Assembly: GCA_947426875.1 (NCBI GenBank)
Contig: CANEFU010000006.1
Location: 1-16,249 of the forward strand
DNA from: an uncultured Clostridium sp.
GTDB lineage: Bacteria > Bacillota > Clostridia > TANB77 > CAG-508
DNA: 16,249 nt
Direction: 5' to 3'
Part shown: positions 8,046 through 14,898 of the stretch, one piece after another
Position numbering within the stretch: the first letter of the stretch is position 1
How the letters are laid out: each line of letters starts with the position of its first letter
Notes under the pieces: generated by a model
Told to the model about the DNA's origin: nothing
Seen by the model: the letters and a program-made list of their open reading frames with translations, nothing else
The model's database searches: none
Made by a program: the position numbers and the translations under genes

Positions 8046-10016
8046 TTATGGTTGTTCTTCTTCTTTTTTCTTTTTCATCTCCATTAATTTATTAACATTT
8101 GTTTCTACGAATTCAAATTCTTTTGCGGTAGGTGTAATTTGAAGAATAGCTGTATCTGCTCCTACTTTTAACAATCCTTCTCCTCTTGAGCAGGTAACTA
8201 AGAAACTAGCTTCTCCTTCACTTAGTTTAAATACTTCTTTTAAATATTCAATTTCTGATTTATCTTGTGCTAAAAATAGTTTCGTATCAGATGAAGTTAA
8301 TACAGCTTGTGCTTCTGCTTTTTCATAAAAGTCTTGGAATCTTTGTGAGATAATAGCTAACGATACATTTCTTTTTCTGGCACGTCTTGCCATGGTATTT
8401 AAAAAGTCAACTGCTTCTGGATATGGTAATAACATCCAAGCCTCATCCACAATTACTCTTTTTTTGCTAGCTCTATTTCTGTCTTCACTGTTTTTCTTAA
8501 CATATTTTTCCCAAATCCAAGAAAGTAATATTTGTTGTGCTAATGGTCTAGCAAATCTTTCCTCTAATTGTGAAATATCTAAGTTAATAAAAGGTGAGCC
8601 TTCTAATAGTTCAAAGGTAGATTGTCCATCAAAATAAGCCATTTGACCATTGTACTCTCTTATGTATTGTTTCATAACTTTTAACAAATAACTATAATGT
8701 TTGCTATAATCTGGATTGGTATTTTCTGCTGCTTTTTGTTGAATTCTTCTATACCAACTTCCAATGGTTGGCATGTCTTTTTTCTCATTGTATAATTTAT
8801 CACCTTTTTGTAGTTCTTTTCCTGGTTTATATAAACTACTTGGTGAATTGGTAATTCCGATTGCTGCATATTCCTCTGCTACAGCTTCTGCAATTAACTG
8901 TTTGGTTAATTCGTTTACTTCTGTACTTCTGGTACTACCTCTTGCCATGGTAAGTAATGCTTGTGTTACGTCTTCTACTTTATTTTCTACGTTCAAAACA
9001 ATTCTTTCTCTTCCGGTTATTTCATCTTTTACCTTTTCGGTTTCAATATCAAATAAATTAATAACGGTTTTAGAGTTAGGACTTAATACGACGTTAATTC
9101 CTCCTAAACTCTCTGCCACTATTGTGTATTCTCCTTCTGCATCTAAGGCTAAACTTTCAATTCCCATTAAAACAGAAGACCTTGATATCAATGTTTTCAT
9201 GGTAACAGATTTACCAGCACCTGATTTAGCAAAGATAACCATATTGTAATTGGTTAAAGAGGAATGAAAATTATCAAATAAAATTGGAGTTCCTGTTTGT
9301 TTGTTAAATCCTAGTGGTACTCCTGTACTATGTCCTACTTCAGACATGGTAAAAGGAAATATGGTTCCCATAGAACGACTGTCAAAAGAATGTCTTTTTT
9401 GTAATTTGTCTTCCATTAATGGTAAATTGGATTTAAACGCATCTTCTTGAATCGCCCATGCATTTTTTATTTCTACTAAAGTTTTTGACATTTCTGTTGA
9501 AAGCATTTTGGTTAATCTATCTAATTCTTCTAGATTGTAAGAAAATAGGGTAGAAATAACAGATGCATCATACATTTTGTTAAAACCTGCTGCTATTTGG
9601 TCTCTTAATTGTTCTGCTTCGTATCTTTTTTGTGCTAAAGTTCTTTCTCTGTTGATGTTTCCTTTGTCTGCTGCTACAATTCTTTCTGTTTCCAATTCAT
9701 TGATGGTTTTATTTAATTCACTTTGTGAGATAGATTCTGGTATTGGTGTAATGTATATACTGGTATTGATATCACCAAAGAAATACAAATCTCGAAACAA
9801 AGATGGGAAATTACACATACGAGGAAGTCCTGATACAAAGAAACTTCTTGCATATCGTTTCATGTTAGAAAAGATTTCTAGTCTATCGGTATTAGAAGCA
9901 TCTATCCCGGCAGGAGCAATTAAATCTTTGATTGTTTTTTTGCGTAATAAACCTAATTTGTTTTCTTCTTGTACTCTTACTTGTGTTTGTGGTGTCTGTT
10001 TTTTATTTTTTCCCAT
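8046..10016 (-). CDS. virB4: VirB4-family conjugation ATPase
   Basis: 656 residues. This is the motor ATPase of type IV secretion, acting at the inner face of the membrane in pilus assembly and substrate transfer. Walker A is AKSGAGKS (263-270), Walker B is VIVDEAW (521-527), and the downstream MARRARKRN (542-550) and SQRFQDF (558-564) segments are typical of VirB4/TraC. The N-terminal 220 residues form the usual TraC-like accessory half and contain a charged coiled-coil stretch (about 95-140). Length is normal to slightly short for Gram-positive VirB4 proteins. The C-terminus is a Lys/Glu tail. The ATG at 10016 is preceded by AGGAGG located inside the end of the upstream gene, whose stop is only 3 nt away. 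This is the most secure assignment of the operon. Confidence 0.95.
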   Translation of the reverse strand: MGKNKKQTPQTQVRVQEENKLGLLRKKTIKDLIAPAGIDASNTDRLEIFSNMKRYARSFFVSGLPRMCNFPSLFRDLYFFGDINTSIYITPIPESISQSELNKTINELETERIVAADKGNINRERTLAQKRYEAEQLRDQIAAGFNKMYDASVISTLFSYNLEELDRLTKMLSTEMSKTLVEIKNAWAIQEDAFKSNLPLMEDKLQKRHSFDSRSMGTIFPFTMSEVGHSTGVPLGFNKQTGTPILFDNFHSSLTNYNMVIFAKSGAGKSVTMKTLISRSSVLMGIESLALDAEGEYTIVAESLGGINVVLSPNSKTVINLFDIETEKVKDEITGRERIVLNVENKVEDVTQALLTMARGSTRSTEVNELTKQLIAEAVAEEYAAIGITNSPSSLYKPGKELQKGDKLYNEKKDMPTIGSWYRRIQQKAAENTNPDYSKHYSYLLKVMKQYIREYNGQMAYFDGQSTFELLEGSPFINLDISQLEERFARPLAQQILLSWIWEKYVKKNSEDRNRASKKRVIVDEAWMLLPYPEAVDFLNTMARRARKRNVSLAIISQRFQDFYEKAEAQAVLTSSDTKLFLAQDKSEIEYLKEVFKLSEGEASFLVTCSRGEGLLKVGADTAILQITPTAKEFEFVETNVNKLMEMKKKKEEEQP

Positions 10017-10019
10017 TTT

Positions 10020-11273
10020 TTAATTCTCCTCCTTTTTTGCCTTTGTTGTTCTTGTTCTTGTTGTTTTTCTTTTGGTAGTTTTCTTTTCTTCTTTTTGTTC
10101 TGTTGCTTTTTCTTCCTCTTTCTTTACAAATTTTTCTAATTCTTTGATTGCTTCTTGTGCTACATCTTCCCCTATGTAATCTTGATTTTCTTCTAAAATT
10201 ATTTTTGCCATTTGTTTTACTAGTTCTTCTTTTTCGTTTTCTTTCTTTTCTACCATTCTTTCTAAGTTTGATTTTGCTTTTTCTATATTTCTATTGGCTA
10301 AGTCGATTGCTTCGTTCTCAATTTGTTTGTCTAATATTTTTAATTTTTTGTCAAATACGTCTGGTGATGTACTATACATTTCCATTACACCAGCTCTTAT
10401 TTCTCTTTCCAAATCGTAGGTTTCTGCTTCATCTCTGTTATATGCTACATATAGTAATTCTGCTAATTCTAATGAGTTTAAAATTCTTCCAGATACGGAG
10501 CAAGCAGAAAGTGTTCGAATTAAGGATTGTGATTTTGTATACAATTCTGAAAAGGCCATTCCACTTAATTCTTCTTTATCATAATTGTTATTTCCTAATT
10601 CATCTGCTGAATAAGAAATGACGATATAATATTTTTTGTTTAAAACATTTTTGTTTTTGCTCATTTTTTCTGTATTTCTGATAATATCTTTTCCATAGTC
10701 TAATAGATTTTTTAGTTTAGCTATTTCTATTTCTACATTTTGTATTTGTTCTTCTGAATAATATCCTGCTTCTCTCATCTTTTTTAAGTCATATTCTTTA
10801 TTGTTATAATTATCTTCTATTTCTTTTACTTTTGCTTTATATGTTTCAATACTGCTCTCAAGATTTACAGTTCTAGTTTGGATATAAATTTGTATTGGAT
10901 GTCTTAGGGTGTTTAAAAATTGTTGAAATCCTTCTTCTACTCCGACCTTTTCCATACCTGACATCAAGTCATAGTTTACCCCTTGGCATTCTACTACCAT
11001 GACATATCTTCTTCCCTTTTTTTGTACAATCATATTATCTTTGATATCTTCAAATTCCATAAAATTAAAGATAGATTGCTTATTATATCCACTTTCTTTT
11101 TCTGGCGTTTTTTCTTCCATTTTGGTTGGTTTCTCATCTGCTACTTCTAATTCTCTCTCTCTCTTCTTAGCTTTGCTTCTTAAGACTATATATACGGTAA
11201 CTAAGATTCCTAATATGATTAGCATGACTACTAAAAGTATAGAAAGTAAACTGGTAATTGCATTATTTTCCAT
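10020..11273 (-). CDS. Membrane-anchored protein resembling the free-standing N-terminal domain of VirB4/TraC
   Basis: 417 residues. One N-terminal membrane helix (about 8-31) and a charged linker lead into a domain (about 66-310) that resembles the N-terminal part of TraC/VirB4 ATPases (FMEFEDIKDNMIVQKKGRRY, then VECQGVNYDLMS, then IQIYIQTRTVNLES). Inside it sits a long coiled-coil insert (about 143-200). A second coiled coil (about 310-385) and a Lys/Thr/Arg-rich tail (KTTKRKTTRTRTTKAKK) follow. No Walker motifs are present, so it should not hydrolyse ATP. It overlaps the prgI stop by 11 nt, uses GGAGG about 8 nt upstream of its ATG, and is followed by full VirB4. It may act as a membrane tether or partner for VirB4. 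The exact role is inference. Confidence 0.75.
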   Translation of the reverse strand: MENNAITSLLSILLVVMLIILGILVTVYIVLRSKAKKRERELEVADEKPTKMEEKTPEKESGYNKQSIFNFMEFEDIKDNMIVQKKGRRYVMVVECQGVNYDLMSGMEKVGVEEGFQQFLNTLRHPIQIYIQTRTVNLESSIETYKAKVKEIEDNYNNKEYDLKKMREAGYYSEEQIQNVEIEIAKLKNLLDYGKDIIRNTEKMSKNKNVLNKKYYIVISYSADELGNNNYDKEELSGMAFSELYTKSQSLIRTLSACSVSGRILNSLELAELLYVAYNRDEAETYDLEREIRAGVMEMYSTSPDVFDKKLKILDKQIENEAIDLANRNIEKAKSNLERMVEKKENEKEELVKQMAKIILEENQDYIGEDVAQEAIKELEKFVKKEEEKATEQKEEKKTTKRKTTRTRTTKAKKEEN

Positions 11274-11643
11274 TTGCTTTTCCTCCTTCTTTTTCTTCTG
11301 TTATTTTTTCTTCCGTTGGCTCTGTATAAATATAATATTTGTTTTTATTTTTTTTGAATTTAATGGCTCTTTTTATGACTTCGTCTATTTGCTCTCCTGC
11401 TGCTAATTTCGCCCCTTTTAAAAAGGGTGCATCTGGAAGTTTAAAAGTAGCTATTCCATAACCAATAAAGGCAAATACTCCTATGAATACGTACCCTACT
11501 ACATCTAGTCCAAATAAGGAAAATAGAAAGTGAAAAATAACTCCTATTAATAATCCTGCTCCTGTATAAGCTATTGCTTTATACGAAAATATGTATAAAA
11601 TTCTTCCTTCTCCTTTAACATTTCTAGGTATGTTATAACTCAT
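11263..11643 (-). CDS. prgI: PrgI-family type IV secretion membrane protein
   Basis: 126 residues. Starts MSYNIPRNVKGEGRILYIF, the characteristic opening of PrgI-family proteins, followed by two membrane helices (about 22-45 and 48-67), the conserved LPDAPFLKG-like segment (69-77) and a charged cytoplasmic tail. PrgI proteins are small inner-membrane parts of Gram-positive conjugation systems, normally encoded just before VirB4, as here; they may be VirB3-like partners of the ATPase. The ATG at 11643 was chosen because GGGAGG sits 7 nt upstream; a TTG at 11658 lies upstream of that site. First gene of the operon behind the promoter at 11684-11712. Confidence 0.88.
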   Translation of the reverse strand: MSYNIPRNVKGEGRILYIFSYKAIAYTGAGLLIGVIFHFLFSLFGLDVVGYVFIGVFAFIGYGIATFKLPDAPFLKGAKLAAGEQIDEVIKRAIKFKKNKNKYYIYTEPTEEKITEEKEGGKANGK

Positions 11644-11683
11644 TTTTATACCTCCCAAAAAAGTCTATTTTCTCTTATATTTT

Positions 11684-11712
11684 ATTATACCAAAAAAATG
11701 CAAAAATTGTAA
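11684..11712 (-). promoter_or_regulatory. Sigma-A type promoter of the prgI-virB4-virB6 operon
   Basis: On the minus strand TTACAA (11712-11707), a 17-nt spacer and a perfect TATAAT (11689-11684) lie about 40 nt upstream of the prgI start. The -35 box falls inside an inverted repeat (11698-11723), which could let a regulator compete with RNA polymerase. Confidence 0.7.
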
Positions 11713-11723
11713 CATTTTTGCAT
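11698..11723. repeat. Inverted repeat over the prgI operon -35 region
   Basis: ATGCAAAAAT and ATTTTTGCAT form a perfect 10-bp dyad with a 6-nt centre that includes most of the -35 box. On the minus strand it is followed by a run of T, so it could also be a weak back-up terminator for the pilin transcript. Operator or terminator cannot be decided from sequence. Confidence 0.6.
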
Positions 11724-11759
11724 AAAAAAGATAATTTTAATACATTTGTAATGTTTTTG

Positions 11760-11791
11760 TAAAAAAAAAGAAACAATTTCTTGCGAAATTG
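11760..11791 (-). terminator. Intrinsic terminator after the third pilin-like gene
   Basis: The minus strand carries CAATTTC, loop GCAA, GAAATTG, then TTTCTTTTTTTTT. The 7-bp stem is AT-rich but has a GNRA-type loop and a long T tract 17 nt past the pilin stop. It separates the pilin transcript from the prgI operon. Confidence 0.75.
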
Positions 11792-11807
11792 CTCTTTTTT
11801 AGCTTTT

Positions 11808-12176
11808 TTATTCTGTCCAAGTTTGTCCTGCCATATTGAAGATAACTGTACAAATTGCTCCAGCACCAAATACGAATAAGGCACCAATAAAATATGGAAG
11901 TAGTGTTTTTTTGTATTCTGCTTTTTCTTCTGCACTACCCATCATGTATTTAACACCTAATACAATTAATATAATAACCGCTAATATAGATGCTCCCATA
12001 GACACTATACCTAGTATGTTTTGTCCAAAAGTTTGTACTTGCTTTGTAGCTGTACCTTCATTTGCTTTAAATCCACTTGGATTAAATCCTGTTTGTGCTG
12101 CTAATGACATGGTAGAATACATCATTCCAGATACAGTAATACCAAGCATAGTTATTTTTTTCCATAATTTTTGCAT
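11808..12176 (-). CDS. VirB2/TrbC-type pilin-like protein (paralog 3)
   Basis: 122 residues. A signal peptide (about 1-27, ending SLAA) is followed by a short exposed segment, a membrane helix (about 53-76), the loop YMMGSAEEKAEYK (77-89) and a second helix (about 93-115). Size and hairpin topology fit the VirB2/TrbC pilin family, whose members form or line the transfer channel or pilus. It shares its loop with the two pilin-like genes upstream and with the VirB6-like protein. GAGGGG lies 5 nt before the ATG. It has its own promoter (12246-12274) and terminator (11760-11791), so it can be made in a different amount from the other two paralogs. Confidence 0.82.
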   Translation of the reverse strand: MQKLWKKITMLGITVSGMMYSTMSLAAQTGFNPSGFKANEGTATKQVQTFGQNILGIVSMGASILAVIILIVLGVKYMMGSAEEKAEYKKTLLPYFIGALFVFGAGAICTVIFNMAGQTWTE

Positions 12177-12245
12177 ATCTTCCCCTCCTCTATTTATATA
12201 TATAATTTCCTTGATTGGAATATTAAAAACAACCTAATCACTATT

Positions 12246-12274
12246 ATTATAACATTTAAAAACATTTTATGCAA
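12246..12274 (-). promoter_or_regulatory. Sigma-A promoter with extended -10 for pilin-like gene 3
   Basis: Minus strand: TTGCAT (12274-12269), 17-nt spacer, TATAAT (12251-12246), with TG just upstream of the -10 (TGTTATAAT). It lies about 70 nt upstream of the ATG at 12176, in the 131-bp gap after pilin-like gene 2. Confidence 0.75.
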
Positions 12275-12307
12275 TAGTTTTTCTTTTTTGTAACAAATTT
12301 GACATAT

Positions 12308-12685
12308 TTAGAAAAGATTGGTAACTACTAAATAAACTAGATTTAAGAGATTACTTAAACCAAATACCATCATAGCTCCAATAAAATAAGGAAACAATGT
12401 TTTCTTATATTTTGCTTTTTCTTCTATACTTCCCATCATATAGGCAATTCCCATGCAAGTCAGACTAATAACAGCAATGGCAGAGCCAGCTACTTGAAAA
12501 ATGCCCAAAAAATTTCCTATTTTGGTTTTAAATTGAGCCGTGCCACTTTCATTTACACTTCCATATGCACTTAAATCACCTAAATCACTTAATGTACTTG
12601 CAGCTTGGCAACTGATTGGAAGTAGATATAAAATTATAAACATCATTCCTATTGCCAATATTTTTTTCATTTTCTTCTTTTTCAT
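12308..12685 (-). CDS. VirB2/TrbC-type pilin-like protein (paralog 2)
   Basis: 125 residues. A basic start and signal peptide (about 1-29, ISCQAA) are followed by a Ser/Gly-rich exposed segment, a helix (about 60-81), the loop YMMGSIEEKAKYK (82-94) and a second helix (about 98-121). Loop and following FPYFIGA are nearly identical to paralog 3. The ATG at 12685 was chosen because AGGAAG lies 8 nt upstream; a GTG at 12694 would overlap the upstream gene. It begins 1 nt after the paralog 1 stop, so both are read from the promoter at 13183-13211. Confidence 0.82.
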   Translation of the reverse strand: MKKKKMKKILAIGMMFIILYLLPISCQAASTLSDLGDLSAYGSVNESGTAQFKTKIGNFLGIFQVAGSAIAVISLTCMGIAYMMGSIEEKAKYKKTLFPYFIGAMMVFGLSNLLNLVYLVVTNLF

Positions 12686-12686
12686 T

Positions 12687-13154
12687 CTAAACACTTCCTA
12701 ACACAGTAACTAATAATTTCCAGATGCCGAATGCACCATAAACGGCTGCACATCCTGCTAAGTATGGAACTATCCATTCTTTGTACTTCGCCTTTTCTTC
12801 GACACTTCCTATCATATATTTGACTCCTATCACGATTCCTACTAGCACACTAATAGCAGTAGCTGCGATTATTAAAACAGAAAATAAGTTGCTTGAAAAG
12901 CTTTGTAACTTTCCTTGGTTGACTTCAAACGTCTGTGAGCCTTGCGCTCCTACTGTTCCGCCTCTTTCTCTTTCAAATGCTTCTGCATCTTTAATAATAT
13001 CATCTATTCCTTTCCCTTGTATTCCACCATCTGGGTTGCTAGATGGCTCTTGATAAATAGGGTCTTTCCAAAATAAAGCTCCCATACTTTTTTGAGGAAT
13101 TATTAAACTGAAAATCATTATTACAAGAATGCCTATTACTATTTTTTTATTCAT
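12687..13154 (-). CDS. VirB2/TrbC-type pilin-like protein (paralog 1, with longer N-terminal region)
   Basis: 155 residues. A signal peptide (about 1-25) is followed by an extra hydrophilic region (about 28-82, Pro/Gly/Glu-rich), a helix (about 90-111), the loop YMIGSVEEKAKYK (113-125) and a second helix (about 127-150). The helix-loop-helix core matches the other two paralogs; the 50-residue extension is unique to this copy and may be an exposed adhesive or capping part. The ATG at 13154 is preceded by AAGGTGG at 5 nt; an upstream in-frame start at 13211 would lie at the -35 box of the promoter and is rejected. First gene of its transcript. Confidence 0.8.
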   Translation of the reverse strand: MNKKIVIGILVIMIFSLIIPQKSMGALFWKDPIYQEPSSNPDGGIQGKGIDDIIKDAEAFERERGGTVGAQGSQTFEVNQGKLQSFSSNLFSVLIIAATAISVLVGIVIGVKYMIGSVEEKAKYKEWIVPYLAGCAAVYGAFGIWKLLVTVLGSV

Positions 13155-13182
13155 TTCTACCACCTTTGTCCTCTTATCTATT

Positions 13183-13211
13183 ATTATACATGATTTTTCG
13201 TCTTTTTTCAA
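13183..13211 (-). promoter_or_regulatory. Sigma-A promoter with extended -10 for pilin-like genes 1 and 2
   Basis: Minus strand: TTGAAA (13211-13206), 17-nt spacer, TATAAT (13188-13183), with TG directly before the -10. The ribosome binding site and ATG of paralog 1 follow about 30 nt downstream. Confidence 0.75.
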
Positions 13212-13256
13212 TCATTTTTTCTTATTCGTAGTATATCATATTTTTTTTTCATTTCT

Positions 13257-13278
13257 ATTACATTTGTATTACATTTGT
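13257..13278. repeat. Tandem 11-bp repeat upstream of the pilin promoter
   Basis: Plus strand ATTACATTTGT occurs twice back to back, about 46 bp upstream of the -35 box of the pilin promoter. The period equals one helical turn. It could be a regulator site; nothing else supports this. Confidence 0.5.
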
Positions 13279-13304
13279 GTTGTTGATTGGTTGTGTATAT
13301 GATT

Positions 13305-13556
13305 TTAATCGTTATGCTCTATGTTGTTTATCTTTACTTCCATTTTGCTGTCTAATTTTCCTTCGATTGCTACTATATCGCTTTTTACTAAATTTTGATA
13401 GCACCAGTCTGCTATTTTGTCATAAGCTTTTACTATTATTTCACAATTTTCATTTACTTTTAATCTAAATCTTGCTACTGAAATATTCTTGCCATTTAAA
13501 ATAAAGTCAAATTGTATTTCTCCTATTATTTCACCTATTAAAAAACATAAATTCAT
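13305..13556 (-). CDS. Small SSB-like OB-fold protein
   Basis: 83 residues. The order of short motifs resembles the OB core of single-stranded DNA-binding proteins: a start like NLCFLIGEI, then NGKNISVARFRLKV (21-34), a Trp in the middle (51), and KSDIVAIEGKL (58-68). It is much shorter than normal SSB (about 110-170) and lacks the acidic C-terminal tail that recruits partners. Mobile elements often carry reduced SSB-like proteins. The ATG at 13556 has AGAAGG 8 nt upstream; a GTG at 13565 overlaps that site and is rejected. It sits between the DGR template repeat and the pilin genes, so it could serve plasmid or element DNA transfer, or single-stranded DNA made by the retroelement. Both are inference. 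Confidence 0.6.
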   Translation of the reverse strand: MNLCFLIGEIIGEIQFDFILNGKNISVARFRLKVNENCEIIVKAYDKIADWCYQNLVKSDIVAIEGKLDSKMEVKINNIEHND

Positions 13557-13565
13557 TTTTTTCAC

Positions 13566-13734
13566 CTTCTCTAAAATATATTGGTGTAAAATAAATATAT
13601 TGGATATTGTTTCTACTAATATCTATTTTACTGATACTTTTTTACCTTTTGCTTAGGAAGGAATAAATCTCTTTAATACTAATACTTTTACTGACTATCT
13701 TCCGTGAAATATAGTACCTGAAATTGGTATTAGA
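13566..13734 (-). other. Non-coding stretch 3' of the template repeat
   Basis: About 170 nt between the TR end and the SSB-like gene without a credible gene. On the minus strand, TR RNA would continue into it. In the Bordetella phage DGR the RNA flanking TR is needed for cDNA priming, so this stretch may be part of the functional TR RNA. Only weak 5-bp hairpins are visible (for example ACTAT/ATAGT at 13692-13713). Confidence 0.4.
13574..13603. repeat. Two direct copies of an 11-bp motif upstream of the SSB-like gene
   Basis: Minus strand CCAATATATTT occurs at 13603-13593 and 13584-13574, period 19 bp, just upstream of the ribosome binding site of the SSB-like gene. Possible regulator site, or chance in AT-rich DNA. 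Confidence 0.4.
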
Positions 13735-13867
13735 GTGTGGTCCTAAAGGAATTGTTGTCGTTGGCATTGGACGTATTGTTGTTGTTGCGATTGCTGGTGT
13801 AGTTGTTGGTGTTGTTGTAATTACCGCCTCGATTGACACAAGGATTGTTGGAATTGGTATAGGTTTC
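13735..13867 (-). repeat. TR: DGR template repeat (TR)
   Basis: 133 bp aligned without gaps to the VR at 15947-16079 (offset 2212). There are 20 mismatches, 19 of them at T on the plus strand, i.e. at A of the sense TR. In the VR reading frame TR is very rich in AAC/AAT codons (18 Asn in 45 codons), which is typical because A-directed mutation of AAY codons reaches many residues without making stop codons. The last 18 nt (13735-13752, ATTCCTTTAGGACCACAC in sense) are identical in both copies. TR starts 17 nt after the reverse transcriptase stop. A reading frame through this stretch on the minus strand (13642-13881) is not a gene. Confidence 0.97.
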
Positions 13868-13884
13868 GATTTATCCCTCATTTC

Positions 13885-14898
13885 TTATTTTTCTATGTAA
13901 AATATTTTTTCTATCAAAGACTTCGCATTGGCATATTTAATATACCCTCTATGTCCTGCCAAATATTTTTTAGCTTCTTTGCTTGTCATTCTTCCTCCCC
14001 TTATTTCTTGTTTTAAATATTTTACTTTCTTCTTTAGTTTTCTTTTTCCTTTCTCTCGCAATTTCATTCTGTATTCATTGATTTTATATCCACAAAAATT
14101 TACTCCTTGCTTGTTTTTAAATATTTGTGTTTTTTGATTTAATTCTAATGCTAGCTTTTGTTTTAAAAATATTTTTATTTTTTCTAATATCGTCTTTGCT
14201 TCTTGTTTCGTTTTTACCATTACTATACTATCATCCAAATAGCGACAATAATATTTTATTTTTAACTGATGTTTGATATATTGGTCAACTTCATTTAAAT
14301 AAATGTTAGCAAACATTTGTGAAGTGTAATTTCCTATTTCTAATCCTTTTTCTCTTTTCTGAGCAAATAGGATTTGTTCTACTAGCCATAATAAATCTTT
14401 GTCTTTTATTTTTCTTTTTAGAATATTTAATAATATATTTTTATTGATGTTATCAAAATATTTTGCTATATCCATTTTTAAAATATAATATTCTTGCCAT
14501 ATTCTCTTACAATGTTTCATTGTATCCTGTACATAAATAGCGGCTCGATGCATTCCTTTTCCTTTTAAACAAGCATATGATGTAGGTATAAATTGAGGTA
14601 CAAAGGATGGTGCTAAAAAATTATCTACCACCCATCGATGTACAATTCTATCTATGTATCTTGATTTTTCTATCTTTCTCACTTTTGGCTCTGTTACATA
14701 AAATTCTGTATAACCACCATGTTTGTATGTTTTATTTTTCAAAGCTTCATATAGCCATATAATATATTCTTCTTGTTTTAAATTAAATTCAATAATTTCT
14801 TTTCTATAGCCTTTTCCTTTTCTCGATTTACGGTGTGCTTCCATTAGTTTGTCATAACTTAAATTTTTATCATATTGATTTCGTATTGTTTTTGGCAT
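13885..14898 (-). CDS. Diversity-generating retroelement reverse transcriptase
   Basis: 337 residues. It copies the TR RNA into cDNA with errors at adenines, which then replaces the VR. Motifs: KMDIAKYFDNI (141-151) with catalytic Asp143; the DGR-type signature IGNYTSQ (188-194), where most other reverse transcriptases have QG in place of SQ; YLDD (220-223) with Asp222 and Asp223; and NFCGYKI (267-273). Length and the absence of a maturase or other C-terminal domain fit DGR enzymes. The opening MPKTIRNQYDKNL is typical of DGR reverse transcriptases and supports this start, although the nearest AGGAGG is about 13-14 nt away. It overlaps the avd 3' end by 29 nt, so coupling to avd translation is likely. 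Confidence 0.97.
   Translation of the reverse strand: MPKTIRNQYDKNLSYDKLMEAHRKSRKGKGYRKEIIEFNLKQEEYIIWLYEALKNKTYKHGGYTEFYVTEPKVRKIEKSRYIDRIVHRWVVDNFLAPSFVPQFIPTSYACLKGKGMHRAAIYVQDTMKHCKRIWQEYYILKMDIAKYFDNINKNILLNILKRKIKDKDLLWLVEQILFAQKREKGLEIGNYTSQMFANIYLNEVDQYIKHQLKIKYYCRYLDDSIVMVKTKQEAKTILEKIKIFLKQKLALELNQKTQIFKNKQGVNFCGYKINEYRMKLREKGKRKLKKKVKYLKQEIRGGRMTSKEAKKYLAGHRGYIKYANAKSLIEKIFYIEK

Noticed and set aside
8764..9249. Plus-strand open frame of 161 codons inside virB4
   Set aside because: Opposite-strand shadow of a strongly conserved ATPase gene; no start signal and low-complexity hydrophobic product.
13642..13881. Open frame of 79 codons on the minus strand through the template repeat
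   Set aside because: It reads TR in a different frame from the target gene, gives a Thr/Pro-rich low-complexity product, and the DNA is explained by the TR.
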